A stretch of DNA of 64,000 bases, taken from assembly GCA_016872775.1 (NCBI GenBank), contig VGZA01000006.1:62001-126000 (forward strand). The letters run 5' to 3'. The position numbers and the translations under genes were made by a program. The notes under the pieces were generated by a model. The model made no database searches, was not told the origin of the DNA, and was given only the letters and a program-made list of their open reading frames with translations. This document shows, in pieces, positions 17,104 through 26,147 of the stretch. The stretch comes from Planctomycetota bacterium. GTDB taxonomy: Bacteria > Planctomycetota > Planctomycetia > Pirellulales > Pirellulaceae. Position 1 is the stretch's first letter, and each line of letters starts with the position of its first letter.

Positions 17104-20100
17104 ATGACGCGACTTTGTTGCCTTGTCGGTCTCGTATTGGTCCGTTGTGCGATCGCGACGGATCTTGAACCGACCCCATTCGCTGGGCTGGAAGCCGAGT
17201 TTGAAGCAGTCGTACGGCCGCAGCTTGTCAACTTCTGCCTGAGCTGCCATTCCACCGTTGAGTCCCAGGGAGACCTCGATCTCGAACAATTCCGCACATT
17301 AAAAGAGGTCCGCGGGGGAACGAGGGTCTGGCTCAAAGTCGCCGAGCAGCTTGACGCTTCCGAGATGCCGCCCCAGGACGCGAAGCAGCCGACAGCCGAC
17401 GAACGGCGACGTTTACGCAGCTGGGTGGATCGCTACCTGCGTGCGGAAGCGGCAGCGAACGCCGGTGATCCCGGACCCGTCGTGGTGCGGCGACTGAACA
17501 ATGCGGAATACAACTATACGGTGCGCGATCTGACGGAGGTCGATCTGAATCCGGCGCGGGAGTTCCCCGTCGACGGCGCGGCGGGCGAGGGATTCACGAA
17601 TGTCGGCAATGCGCTCTCGATGTCGCCTGCGACGTTCTCCCGATATCTCGATGCAGGCAAGCAGATCGCACGACACGCCGTCCTGTTGCCGGACGGAATT
17701 CGTTTCTCGCAACATAGCACTCCACGCGATTGGACGAACGAAACCGTACAACGAATCCGCGAGTTCTATCGGCGGCGAATCGAACTGGTTGAACTGGGGC
17801 GCGGCGAGTCGGTGGGCGTCTTCAATCTGCACGGCGATTGCCGACTCGGGCAGCTAGGCATACTGCCGATCGACAAGTACTTTCGGGCCACGTTGGAAGA
17901 ACGTCGGTCCATCGCCGCCGGCGAGCAAACGCTGGAAACCGTGGCCGCCAATCGCCAACTGAACGCCAGATATCTGCGGCTGCTTTGGGAGCAACTTCAT
18001 TCGCCCGAGCCGTCTGCCGTGCTGGACGATCTTCGTCGTCGCTGGCAGGCCGCGAATTCTGAAGACGCGGCGGCGCTCGCTGCCGAAGTCGCGGCGTGGC
18101 AGCGTGGCCTCTGGACATTCAATGTCGTCGGCCTTCTCGGCCGTAAAGGAAGTGGCTCATGCTGGCAGGAGGCGACCGTTCCGATCGTCACCGAACAGGA
18201 GTTCCGAGTTGCAATCCCCGCTGCGAAGGAGGGCGAGGAGCCGAAAGATGTTGTGATCTCGCTGCTGGTCGGCGACTGTGGCGATGGAAACGACAATGAC
18301 TGGGTTGTTTGGCGACGACCGCGGTTGGTCGCCGACCAACAACCTGATCTGCTCTTGTGCGACGTTCCGCAGCTGCAAGGGCTTGGGGGGAACCAATTCG
18401 GCGAGTACCCGGAAGGTCGAGTGCGCGACGCAACGGCACGTGACCCAGAAACACTCGACAAGGCTTCGCTCTGCATACGAGCCCCCGCGGTTCTCACACT
18501 CACCTTGCCGGGCCGCCTCGCCGCGAGCCGGACGTTGGTGACGACCGCCACGCTCGACTCCCCTGCGGACGGCGAGGCCAGCGCGCAACCGCACGTTGCC
18601 CTGGGAGCGGCTGCGATTATGGCGGGGTTGATGCCGGCGACGACGAATGCGACCTTCTCTACCGTCACCGCGCTCTACCCTGAGCATCGGACGATCTCCT
18701 ACAAGTGGCCCATAATCGCCGCCCCGGCAAGCCCCTCGAGAAAGCGTTTCGAGTTGGCAATGGAGGCCCATCGCCGGCTGTTCCCGGTCTCGCTCTGTTA
18801 TCCGCAAATTGTGCCGGCCGATGAGGTATTGACGCTGACGCAATTTCATCGCGAGGACGAACCGCTGATGCGATTGCTGCTAGACGAAAACGAACAGCGG
18901 GCGCTGGATCGCTTGTGGAGTGAGTTGCGCTTCGTGAGCGAGGATCCGCTCAAACTGGCGGAAGTGCTCGATTCGCTTGTCGAGACGACCAAGCTGCAGC
19001 AGGAGGATGCGTTCAGCGCCGCGGTGCAACCGTTTCATGAGCGGGCGGAGCGGTTTCGCACGCAAGTGAAAGAGGCGGAGCCGCGTCAGCTGGAAGCCCT
19101 GCTGAGCTTCGCGGCGCGCGTCTATCGCAGGCCGCTAGAGGAAGCGGAAATCACCGACCTCAGGACTTTGTACCAGCGGTTCCGTTCGGAGGACATGTCC
19201 CACGAAGAGGCGTTCCGCCTGTTGCTGGCCCGGCTTTTCGCGGCGGCGCCGTTCCTCTACCGATTGGAGTCGGTACCTGAAGGCAATCGGTCGGCGGCCG
19301 TCTCGAGCTGGGAACTGGCTGGTCGACTCAGCTACTTCCTCTGGTCCTCGCTGCCGGACGACGAGCTGTTCGCCGCGGCGACCAGCGGCGCCCTGTGTCG
19401 CAATGATGAACTCGAGCGACAAACCGTGCGGATGCTGCGGTTGCCTCCGATTCGCCGCCTTGCCACGGAATTCGGCTGCCAGTGGCTGCACGTCTACGAT
19501 TTCCCCGCAACCGAGGCGAAGAACGAGCAGCTATATCCCGAGTTCGCCACCCTGCGCCGAGACATGTACGAGGAACCGATTCTGTTCTTGACCGATCTGA
19601 TTCAGCGCGACGGCTCACTGCTCGATCTGCTCGATGCCGACCACACTTTCGCGAATGAGCGACTGGCAAAGTTCTACGGCTTGCCAAACGTGACCGGTGA
19701 TGAATGGCGGCGCGTTGACGGAACGCGGGAACATGGTCGCGGAGGTCTGCTGGGTTTCGCCGCAATCCTCGCTAAACAGTCCGGAGCCTCACGGACGAGT
19801 CCGATCCTGCGCGGCAACTGGGTCAGCGAGACGCTGCTGGGAGAAAAACTCCCGCGACCGCCGCAGGATGTACCGCAACTCGCGGAATCGGTACCCGTCG
19901 GGTTGACGGAACGGCAGTTGATCGAGCGTCACAGCAGTGACGCGACATGTGCCAAGTGTCACCAGCGCATCGATCCACTCGGTTTCGCCTTGGAGGGATT
20001 CGATGCGATCGGGCGGCGCCGTGCGACGACTTCGGCCGCCGTCGCCATCGACACTCGAACGAGGCTCGTCGACGGCCGCGAAATTGACGGCCTTCCCGGA

Positions 20101-20340
20101 CTCCGCGATTATCTGCTACAGCACCGTCGTGACACTGTGGTGCGCCATTTTTGCCGCAAGCTCCTGGGCTATGCGTTGGGGCGCGAGATCCAGTTGTCCG
20201 ACCAGCCGTTGCTGGACGAGATGCTGCGCAGGCTGGCGGACAATGAATATCGGGTGTCTATTGTATTCTTGAGCATCATCCAGAGTCGCCAGTTCCGGGA
20301 AATCCGGGCGAGCGATTCGCAACTTGCGGAGACCAACTGA
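17104..20340 (+). CDS. DUF1592/DUF1588/DUF1585 cytochrome-like protein
   Basis: 1078 residues with leader MTRLCCLVGLVLVRCAIA. PSCyt1 carries CLSCH at about residue 45, followed by MPPQDAKQPT. DUF1587 is RRLNNAEYNYTVRDLTEVDL with the DGAAGEGFTNVG continuation. A long middle region (about 340-560) with VVISLLVGDCGDGNDNDWV looks like an inserted beta-rich module of unknown type. DUF1595/DUF1592 follow (FAARVYRRPLEEAEI, APFLYRLESVPEGN, GRLSYFLWSSLPDDELF). DUF1588 carries CAKCHQRIDPLGFALEGFD (about 949). DUF1585 ends the protein (FCRKLLGYALGREIQL). Its stop shares one base with the start of a DUF1552 gene (TGATG), so translation is probably coupled. It is likely an exported two-heme protein; electron donor and substrate are unknown. 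Confidence 0.94.
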   Translation: MTRLCCLVGLVLVRCAIATDLEPTPFAGLEAEFEAVVRPQLVNFCLSCHSTVESQGDLDLEQFRTLKEVRGGTRVWLKVAEQLDASEMPPQDAKQPTADERRRLRSWVDRYLRAEAAANAGDPGPVVVRRLNNAEYNYTVRDLTEVDLNPAREFPVDGAAGEGFTNVGNALSMSPATFSRYLDAGKQIARHAVLLPDGIRFSQHSTPRDWTNETVQRIREFYRRRIELVELGRGESVGVFNLHGDCRLGQLGILPIDKYFRATLEERRSIAAGEQTLETVAANRQLNARYLRLLWEQLHSPEPSAVLDDLRRRWQAANSEDAAALAAEVAAWQRGLWTFNVVGLLGRKGSGSCWQEATVPIVTEQEFRVAIPAAKEGEEPKDVVISLLVGDCGDGNDNDWVVWRRPRLVADQQPDLLLCDVPQLQGLGGNQFGEYPEGRVRDATARDPETLDKASLCIRAPAVLTLTLPGRLAASRTLVTTATLDSPADGEASAQPHVALGAAAIMAGLMPATTNATFSTVTALYPEHRTISYKWPIIAAPASPSRKRFELAMEAHRRLFPVSLCYPQIVPADEVLTLTQFHREDEPLMRLLLDENEQRALDRLWSELRFVSEDPLKLAEVLDSLVETTKLQQEDAFSAAVQPFHERAERFRTQVKEAEPRQLEALLSFAARVYRRPLEEAEITDLRTLYQRFRSEDMSHEEAFRLLLARLFAAAPFLYRLESVPEGNRSAAVSSWELAGRLSYFLWSSLPDDELFAAATSGALCRNDELERQTVRMLRLPPIRRLATEFGCQWLHVYDFPATEAKNEQLYPEFATLRRDMYEEPILFLTDLIQRDGSLLDLLDADHTFANERLAKFYGLPNVTGDEWRRVDGTREHGRGGLLGFAAILAKQSGASRTSPILRGNWVSETLLGEKLPRPPQDVPQLAESVPVGLTERQLIERHSSDATCAKCHQRIDPLGFALEGFDAIGRRRATTSAAVAIDTRTRLVDGREIDGLPGLRDYLLQHRRDTVVRHFCRKLLGYALGREIQLSDQPLLDEMLRRLADNEYRVSIVFLSIIQSRQFREIRASDSQLAETN

Positions 20341-21665
20341 TGGCTCAGCCGCCAACATACTCCTGGAATCGGCGTCAGCTCTTGCGCGGGATAGGCGTCA
20401 GTATCGCGCTGCCCTGGATGGAGTCGCTGCGGGTCTGGGGCGACGAGTCGTCCACGGCACGTCGGCGGGACAGCCAGCCACCGGTTCGCCTGGCGGTCTT
20501 GTTCTCCGGAAACGGCTTTCACGCGGGCCAGTGGTGGGCGCGTGGAGCGGGCAAAGAGATGCAGCTTGGTCCGGTGCTGGAATCGCTCACCGACTTTCGT
20601 GAACGCCTGCTGTTCATTAACGGCCTCTACAACGCCGAAGCGCTGAAGGGGAATATTCACAGTTCGCAGACCGGAAACCTCCTGTCGGGAGCGCCGCTGG
20701 CCTCGGGAGGCGAGATCCGATCCGGCACCAGCTTCGACCAGATCATCGCACAGCGCTACGGGCATTCCACGAAGGTACCCAGCCTGGCTCTGGCATGCGA
20801 ACGGTCAAACCCGGGAATCCACAAAAACTATTCCATGCTCTACAGCTCACATATTTCATGGAGCTCCCCCACTGCCCCCACGCCGCTTGAACTCTATCCG
20901 GCATTGGCGTTCGATCGGCTCTTTCGAGACAGCACCGAGCACGGAGACCAGAGCGTCCTGGACGCGGTACTCCAGGAAGCGAGTCGAGTGCGCCGCAACG
21001 TCAGCAGGACGGACCAGCGGAAACTGGACGAGTATTTGAATTCGGTGCGCGAGGTGGAGACGCGGATCGCTCGGGCCGGAAAGGACGGACATCTTGAAGG
21101 GTGGCGTCCCACGTTCGACAAGACGACGCTGCAGCGCCCCGCCGACGGCATTCCCCAGGACTTGCCGGAGCATATGAAGCTGATGTGCGACATTCTGATT
21201 CTCGCGTTTCAGACGGACAGCACACGCGTTTGCACACTCAAGCTCAACAATGATCACAGTTACCTTCAATTCCCACACCTGAACGTCGCGGTGGGCCACC
21301 ATGAATTGTCGCATTCCGACCGCGGCAAATTGTCGCCCGACTGGCTGAAGGTAAACCAGTTCTTTGTCGAACAGTTCGCTTACATCGCCCGGAAACTGAA
21401 TTCGATCCAGGAAGGCGACCGGACTCTGCTGGATAACTCGGTCCTGACTTACCTCTCCAGCATGCAGACCGGCAGCCATGACGCCAGCAACCTCCCCTGC
21501 GTGATCGTCGGAGGCGGAGGCGGGCAACTGCAAGGCGGCCGCGTGCTCGACTTCGTCAACCAACCCAATCGAAAAATGTGCAGTCTCTACCTGTCGCTGC
21601 TCGACAAGTTCGGCGTAACGCTTCCTGAGTTTGGCGATTCTCGAGAACGGCTTGCTGAGGTTTAG
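20340..21665 (+). CDS. DUF1552 protein, Tat-exported, coupled to DUF1592 gene
   Basis: 441 residues. The leader NRRQLLRGIGVSIALPWMES is twin-arginine-like. DUF1552 features are VRLAVLFSGNGFHAGQWWA, FRERLLFINGLYNAEALKG, CDILILAFQTDSTRVCTLKL and LLDNSVLTYLSSMQTG, with end SLLDKFGVTLPEFGDSRERL. Its start codon overlaps the upstream stop as TGATG, the tightest coupling of the two DUF1592/DUF1552 pairs in the window. The gene order here (cytochrome first) is the reverse of the pair at 12516-16873. The protein is about 15 residues shorter than its paralogue and only loosely similar, so the two pairs probably have different specificities. The reaction is unknown. Confidence 0.93.
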   Translation: MAQPPTYSWNRRQLLRGIGVSIALPWMESLRVWGDESSTARRRDSQPPVRLAVLFSGNGFHAGQWWARGAGKEMQLGPVLESLTDFRERLLFINGLYNAEALKGNIHSSQTGNLLSGAPLASGGEIRSGTSFDQIIAQRYGHSTKVPSLALACERSNPGIHKNYSMLYSSHISWSSPTAPTPLELYPALAFDRLFRDSTEHGDQSVLDAVLQEASRVRRNVSRTDQRKLDEYLNSVREVETRIARAGKDGHLEGWRPTFDKTTLQRPADGIPQDLPEHMKLMCDILILAFQTDSTRVCTLKLNNDHSYLQFPHLNVAVGHHELSHSDRGKLSPDWLKVNQFFVEQFAYIARKLNSIQEGDRTLLDNSVLTYLSSMQTGSHDASNLPCVIVGGGGGQLQGGRVLDFVNQPNRKMCSLYLSLLDKFGVTLPEFGDSRERLAEV

Positions 21666-21786
21666 GGCCACGTGGCTCCGCTGCTGGCGCCTTTTGACAT
21701 AGGCGAGAATGTTTGTCGCTGAGAAGGCACACCGGCGGACAGCCAGTGGAGCGAAGAGATGCGGCACGTGGAGAGCCGCTGGAAGA

Positions 21787-21826
21787 CTCGAAACAAGTTT
21801 CGAGTTACGTGCAAGTTTCGAGCTAC
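21787..21826. repeat. Palindromic element with CTAC end
   Basis: CTCGAAAC/GTTTCGAG forms an 8-base perfect stem around AA. A second AAGTTTCGAG follows 8 bases later and runs into CTAC, the end shared by other palindromic elements in this window. It lies in the 296-base gap 21666-21961, which otherwise shows only a candidate promoter. Confidence 0.5.
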
Positions 21827-21882
21827 GGGACACGGGGCGATTCAGCTGCGCGACATAGCTACTTCGACCGCTCAGCTGGTAC

Positions 21883-21888
21883 TATAAT
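21883..21888 (+). promoter_or_regulatory. Candidate -10 box for PSD1/DUF1501 pair
   Basis: A perfect TATAAT lies 73 bases before the PSD1 start at 21962. No good -35 box is seen at 16-18 bases; TTCGAC at 21863-21868 is the nearest partial match, with a short 14-base spacer. A promoter here fits the start of a new transcription unit after the DUF1552 stop. Confidence 0.4.
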
Positions 21889-21961
21889 GGTCTCGACCGA
21901 AAGTTGACCGACGTCCTGGGTTGAATGACGTACAGGTGGGGGTCCTCAAGGAGAAGCTGGC

Positions 21962-24544
21962 ATGAGTGTTTCCGTAGCGCGGCCGAACCGCGATGTGGCG
22001 CCACGGTCGCTGGTTTTCAGCGTCGTTCTCGGACTTGTCTCCTCCGTCGCCGCCCAGGACCAGGCCGCTCCGACGCAAGAACAGCTCAACTTCTTCGAAA
22101 CGAAGATCCGCCCGGTGCTGGTAACTCATTGCCACGAGTGCCATTCGTCGGAATCTAAAATCGTGCAAGGCGGGTTGCGCGTCGATTCGCGCGATGGATT
22201 ACTCCAGGGCGGCGACAACGGTCCGGCAATTGTCTCCGGGCAGCCCGAGCAGAGTTTACTGATCAAGGCGCTGCGACATGACGGAATTGAGATGCCACCG
22301 AAGGGCAAACTGCCGGCCTCGGTGATTCGGGACTTTGAAACCTGGATCCTGATGGGAGCCGCTGATCCGCGAGTCGCCAAAGGGCCGGTCGGAGTGAGCG
22401 CGGTCGATCTGGAGGAAGGCCGAAAGCACTGGTCGTTTCAGCCGGTCCGCGATCCGCCGATACCGGCGGTGCATGACGCGTCCTGGCCCGTCGATCCGCT
22501 GGACCATTTCGTGCTGGCGCGGCTGGAACAGGCCGGGCTGCGACCGGTCGCCGACGCCGATCGGTACACTTGGCTGCGGCGAGTCAGTCTCGATCTGACG
22601 GGCCTGCCGCCGACACCCGGCGAGATCGAAACGTTCGTTCGCGACAACTCACCGCATGCCTGCGAGATCGTTGTCGATCGGCTGTTGCGGTCGCGAGCGT
22701 TCGGCGAACGCTGGGCGCGGCATTGGCTCGACCTGACCGGCTATGCCGACATGATGGGCACGTCGAACAGTGTTTTCGCCGAGCACGCCTGGCGCTATCG
22801 CGACTATCTGATCGAGGCTTTTCAAAATGACAAACCGTTCGATCGCTTCGTGCGCGAACAGATCGCGGGCGATCTGCTTCCTGCTGCCTCTCCGCAGGAG
22901 CGCGCCGAGAACATCACGGCAACCGGCTTCTTGATGGTGGGGGATGTCGAGATCGTCGAACCCGACAAAGCAAAATTAGAAGCCGATCACGTCGACACGC
23001 AGGTGATCAAAATCGGCACGGCGTTTCTCGGTATGACCCTCGGTTGCGCGCGGTGCCACGATCACAAGTTTGATCCGATCGCGCTGCCCGACTACTACGG
23101 CATCGCGGGGATGCTGCGCAGTTCGCCGGCAACCCACAAGATTCCGTTTGGCGTCTGGAGCAAGCTGAACTCGACCGAGTTGCCGGAGACGCCGGAACAA
23201 AAGGCCGCACGACAGAAGCTGGAAGCAGAGCATGCGGAGAAGCTCGCGGCGATGAAAGGCGAGCAAATAAAGCTGGAAACTGAAAAGAAGACCGTGGACG
23301 AGCAACTTGCGGCTGTCGGAGCCTCGCTCGATGGCCAAGTTGCTCCGAAACTCGGCGGGGAGTCGCGGAGCGACTCCCCTACAGAGAAGACGTCGCTCAC
23401 CAAACGCCGCGATGAGTTGGCCGAGCAACTCAAGAAACTCGCACCGCGCATTCAGCACGCGGAGTTCTTCGCGTCGAAAGTTCCCCATGCGTTCGCGATG
23501 TGCGACGGGGCACAGCCGACGGATATGCCAATCTACATTCGCGGCAACCCGTATTCGCCCGGCGACGTCGTTCCGCGCGGGACGATCCGCGTGGCCTCAT
23601 GGGACGCATTCCCGCCGATCCCCGCCGGCCAAAGCGGCCGGTTGCAACTCGCCGACTGGCTGGCCGACCGACACAATCCGCTCACACCGCGCGTCACCGT
23701 CAATCGGATCTGGCAGAAGCTGTTTGGCGAAGGGCTCGTCCGTACCGTCGACTACTTCGGCACCCGCGGCGAAACGCCGTCCCACCCGGAACTGCTCGAT
23801 CATCTCGCGACACGCTTCCTACAGAATGGCTGGTCGCAAAAGCAGTTGATTCGCGCCATCGTCCTCAGCAGGGCGTATCGCCTGAGCAGCACGAATGACA
23901 ACGCGGCGAATAAGGTCGATCCGGATAACCGCCTGCTGTGGCGGATGAATCGCCAGCGGCTCGATGCCGAAGCACTGCGTGACCAATTGCTCGCCGTCAG
24001 CGGCGAACTCAAGCCGACTAACGGCGGGCCTGGGCTGGTGCTCGAGGAACCCGAAAACTGCGGCGAACTGCGGCAATCGGGCGTGAACCCGCCCAACTAT
24101 ACGCATCGCAAACCGCGCACCGGCGAAGAGTTTGTGCGAACGATCTACCTGCCGGTAATGCGAACCAGCACCGCCACGCATGACAATCTGCGTTCATTCT
24201 TCGATTTCGTGAATCCCGCCCAGATCGCCGGCCAGCGCAACCAGACCGTGGTCCCGACCCAGTCGCTGTTCGTGATGAATAATGAACTGTTCCGCAAACG
24301 GGCCAAGACGCTTGCCGATCAACTGATCACCGATTCCCCGCAGGTCGACGCGAGACTGAACCAGCTCTGGCTGCGAGCCTTCAGCCGTCCGATCACCACC
24401 GCCGAACGGGACGCCGCCTTGACCTTCCTTGCAGAACTTGAAGCATCGCTCGATTCCCAGGATGCTTCCACACGTGAGTCGCTCCACTGGCAGGAACTCT
24501 GCCACTCCCTGCTGGCGTCGAACGAGTTTCTGTTCCGAATCTGA
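21962..24544 (+). CDS. PSCyt1-PSCyt2-PSD1 cytochrome-like protein
   Basis: 860 residues. AAGGAG 9 bases upstream supports the start. Leader APRSLVFSVVLGLVSSVAAQ. PSCyt1 has CHECHSS (about 57) and GGLRVDSRDGLLQGGDNGP. PSCyt2 has AFGERWARHWLDLTGYADM and CARCHDHKFDPI (about 362). A coiled coil at about 407-500 (AARQKLEAEHAEKLAAMKGE) is interrupted by a short low-complexity stretch KLGGESRSDSPTEK, encoded by a palindromic repeat at 23357-23382. PSD1 spans about 560-860 (NPLTPRVTVNRIWQKLFGEG, FFDFVNPAQIAGQRNQTVV). It is exported and predicted to carry c-type heme. The DUF1501 partner starts 27 bases downstream. The substrate is unknown. Confidence 0.95.
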   Translation: MSVSVARPNRDVAPRSLVFSVVLGLVSSVAAQDQAAPTQEQLNFFETKIRPVLVTHCHECHSSESKIVQGGLRVDSRDGLLQGGDNGPAIVSGQPEQSLLIKALRHDGIEMPPKGKLPASVIRDFETWILMGAADPRVAKGPVGVSAVDLEEGRKHWSFQPVRDPPIPAVHDASWPVDPLDHFVLARLEQAGLRPVADADRYTWLRRVSLDLTGLPPTPGEIETFVRDNSPHACEIVVDRLLRSRAFGERWARHWLDLTGYADMMGTSNSVFAEHAWRYRDYLIEAFQNDKPFDRFVREQIAGDLLPAASPQERAENITATGFLMVGDVEIVEPDKAKLEADHVDTQVIKIGTAFLGMTLGCARCHDHKFDPIALPDYYGIAGMLRSSPATHKIPFGVWSKLNSTELPETPEQKAARQKLEAEHAEKLAAMKGEQIKLETEKKTVDEQLAAVGASLDGQVAPKLGGESRSDSPTEKTSLTKRRDELAEQLKKLAPRIQHAEFFASKVPHAFAMCDGAQPTDMPIYIRGNPYSPGDVVPRGTIRVASWDAFPPIPAGQSGRLQLADWLADRHNPLTPRVTVNRIWQKLFGEGLVRTVDYFGTRGETPSHPELLDHLATRFLQNGWSQKQLIRAIVLSRAYRLSSTNDNAANKVDPDNRLLWRMNRQRLDAEALRDQLLAVSGELKPTNGGPGLVLEEPENCGELRQSGVNPPNYTHRKPRTGEEFVRTIYLPVMRTSTATHDNLRSFFDFVNPAQIAGQRNQTVVPTQSLFVMNNELFRKRAKTLADQLITDSPQVDARLNQLWLRAFSRPITTAERDAALTFLAELEASLDSQDASTRESLHWQELCHSLLASNEFLFRI
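23357..23382. repeat. GGA-triloop palindrome inserted in frame in PSD1
   Basis: GGGGAGTCGC and GCGACTCCCC form a perfect 10-base stem around GGA and are followed by TAC, giving the CTAC end. It is read in frame as part of GGESRSDSPT inside the coiled-coil linker of the host protein. The same design (arm ending GC, GGA loop, arm starting GC, CTAC end) is seen at 26120-26145 and 50765-50793. Confidence 0.75.
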
Positions 24545-24571
24545 CATGAACATAGGTCTTAAAGGGGCATC

Positions 24572-25975
24572 ATGAACCAGTTTCGTACAATCAGCCGCCG
24601 TCGGATGTTGCAGACAACGGCTTGTGGCTTCGGCGGGTTGGCGCTCGCAGACCTGGTTTCCGCCGCCAACGGTCCCCGGGCTGATGGAAGACCAGACATG
24701 GTCCCCAGAGTCAAACGGGTTATTTTTCTGTTCATGGCTGGAGGACCTTCGCAGCACGACCTGTTTCAGGAAAAGAAGTTCATCACCGATCGACACGGAC
24801 AGAAGATCGACTCGCCGTTGCGCAAGGAAGTGCTCCAGGTCGGAACGGAACAGTATCTTGCGCTGGGGACAGTCGCTCCAATTCGGCCGCGTGGTGAGTC
24901 TGGGATGATGATCTCCGACCTGCTGCCGCATCTTGCCAAAGTCGCGGATGACATCTGCCTGTTGCGAGGCATGAACACGGACAACCCGCAGCATGCCAGT
25001 GCCGTCAACCAGTTTCACACCGGCGTGTTCACCGAAGTGCGTCCCTCGATGGGAGCTTGGATCAGTTACGGGTTGGGGACGGAAAACCGAAACCTGCCAG
25101 GCTTCGTCAGCATTCACGCTCCCGGCGTGCGAACGTACGGGTCGGGATTTCTCCCCGCCGAGCATCAGGGTACGCCGCTGACCGTGCCACTGAACGACAA
25201 GACTTTGCCGATCGAAAATCTGCGGAACGTGTCGAGCAGCGATGCGATTCAGCAACGACGGATGGGACTGACAAAACGATTGAACCAGCGGCTGATCGAA
25301 GACCTGCGAGGCGACGCGAACATGGAGGGAATGATCCAGAACATGGAACTCGCCTTCCGCATGCAGACGACGACGCCCCAACTGGTTGATCTCTCAAACG
25401 AGACGCAAGCGGCGCTCGATCTGTATGGGATCGGCAGCGGCAAAGAGAGCGACAAGAACGGTCGAGCCTGTCTCTTGGCCCGCAAATTGAGCGAGTCTGG
25501 TGTGCGGTTCGTGCAGGTCACGATGGATGGTTGGGACCATCATGGCGACATTCGTACGCTGCTGCCGAAGCTCTGTCAGCAGACCGATCAACCGGTCGTG
25601 GGACTGCTGCAGGATTTGAAACAGCGCGGTCTGCTCGACGACACACTGGTGCTCTGGAGCGGCGAGTTCGGTCGCACGCCATGGAGCCAGGACGTGACCG
25701 GCACCGCGCCGTTCGACAAGCACGGCCGCGAACATCAGCCGGAGAGTTTTTGCGCCTGGATGGCCGGCGGAGGCGTGAAAGGCGGCCTGACTTGGGGCGA
25801 AACCGACGAGATGGGTTACCGCGTGGTCGAGGGAAAGGTTCACATCCACGACTTGCATGCAACCATGTTGCACCTGCTTGGCATCGACCACACCCGACTC
25901 ACCTGGAACCAGGTCGGCCGCGACTTCCGCTTGACCGACGTCCACGGCACGGTAGTAAACGAGATCCTGGCGTGA
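24572..25975 (+). CDS. DUF1501 protein, Tat-exported, partner of PSD1 at 21962
   Basis: 467 residues. AAAGGGG precedes the ATG by 6 bases. The leader SRRRMLQTTACGFGGLAL is twin-arginine-like. FLFMAGGPSQHDLFQEKKF opens the domain. Metal-site candidates are WDHH (about 321), GEFGRTPWSQ (about 364) and GREHQPESF (about 386), where the usual HHP is HQP. The tail DFRLTDVHGTVVNEILA matches its PSD1-linked paralogues. It is the second gene of a tight pair (27-base gap) and is followed by a palindromic repeat before the CocE-like hydrolase gene. The exact reaction is unknown; an alkaline-phosphatase-superfamily fold is expected from the family. Confidence 0.94.
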   Translation: MNQFRTISRRRMLQTTACGFGGLALADLVSAANGPRADGRPDMVPRVKRVIFLFMAGGPSQHDLFQEKKFITDRHGQKIDSPLRKEVLQVGTEQYLALGTVAPIRPRGESGMMISDLLPHLAKVADDICLLRGMNTDNPQHASAVNQFHTGVFTEVRPSMGAWISYGLGTENRNLPGFVSIHAPGVRTYGSGFLPAEHQGTPLTVPLNDKTLPIENLRNVSSSDAIQQRRMGLTKRLNQRLIEDLRGDANMEGMIQNMELAFRMQTTTPQLVDLSNETQAALDLYGIGSGKESDKNGRACLLARKLSESGVRFVQVTMDGWDHHGDIRTLLPKLCQQTDQPVVGLLQDLKQRGLLDDTLVLWSGEFGRTPWSQDVTGTAPFDKHGREHQPESFCAWMAGGGVKGGLTWGETDEMGYRVVEGKVHIHDLHATMLHLLGIDHTRLTWNQVGRDFRLTDVHGTVVNEILA

Positions 25976-25982
25976 GAATCCT

Positions 25983-26008
25983 GTAGCCAAGTTGCTCCGC
26001 AACTCGAC
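25983..26008. repeat. TCC-triloop palindrome after DUF1501 stop
   Basis: GTAGCC opens the element and AGTTGC/GCAACT pair around TCC, followed by CGAC. It is an imperfect member of the GTAGCCGAGTTGC family, 7 bases after the DUF1501 stop. Confidence 0.6.
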
Positions 26009-26094
26009 CGAAACGCAAAAGCGCTTCATTCGCAACGACACACCCAACCATCGCTTCCGCAAACACCCAATGAAAACCGTCTTCTCAAACGATA

Positions 26095-26145
26095 TAGCCG
26101 AGCTGCCCCGCAGCTCAACGTCGAGTTGCGGAGCAACTCGACTAC
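26095..26145. repeat. Double palindrome just upstream of hydrolase start
   Basis: TAGCC is followed by GAGCTGC/GCAGCTC around CCC (26100-26116), then GTCGAGTTGC/GCAACTCGAC around GGA (26120-26142), then TAC. It ends 2 bases before the preferred ATG at 26148. It would sit in the 5' leader of the transcript and could hide the ribosome site, which is inference. Confidence 0.7.
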
Positions 26146-26147
26146 GA

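Noticed and set aside
24194-25381. 395-residue open frame on the minus strand
   Set aside because: It spans the end of a PSD1 gene and the start of its DUF1501 partner in antisense, with no motif.
25992-26147. N-terminal extension of the CocE-like protein
   Set aside because: It is encoded largely by palindromic repeat DNA and would bury a good signal peptide that begins at 26148.
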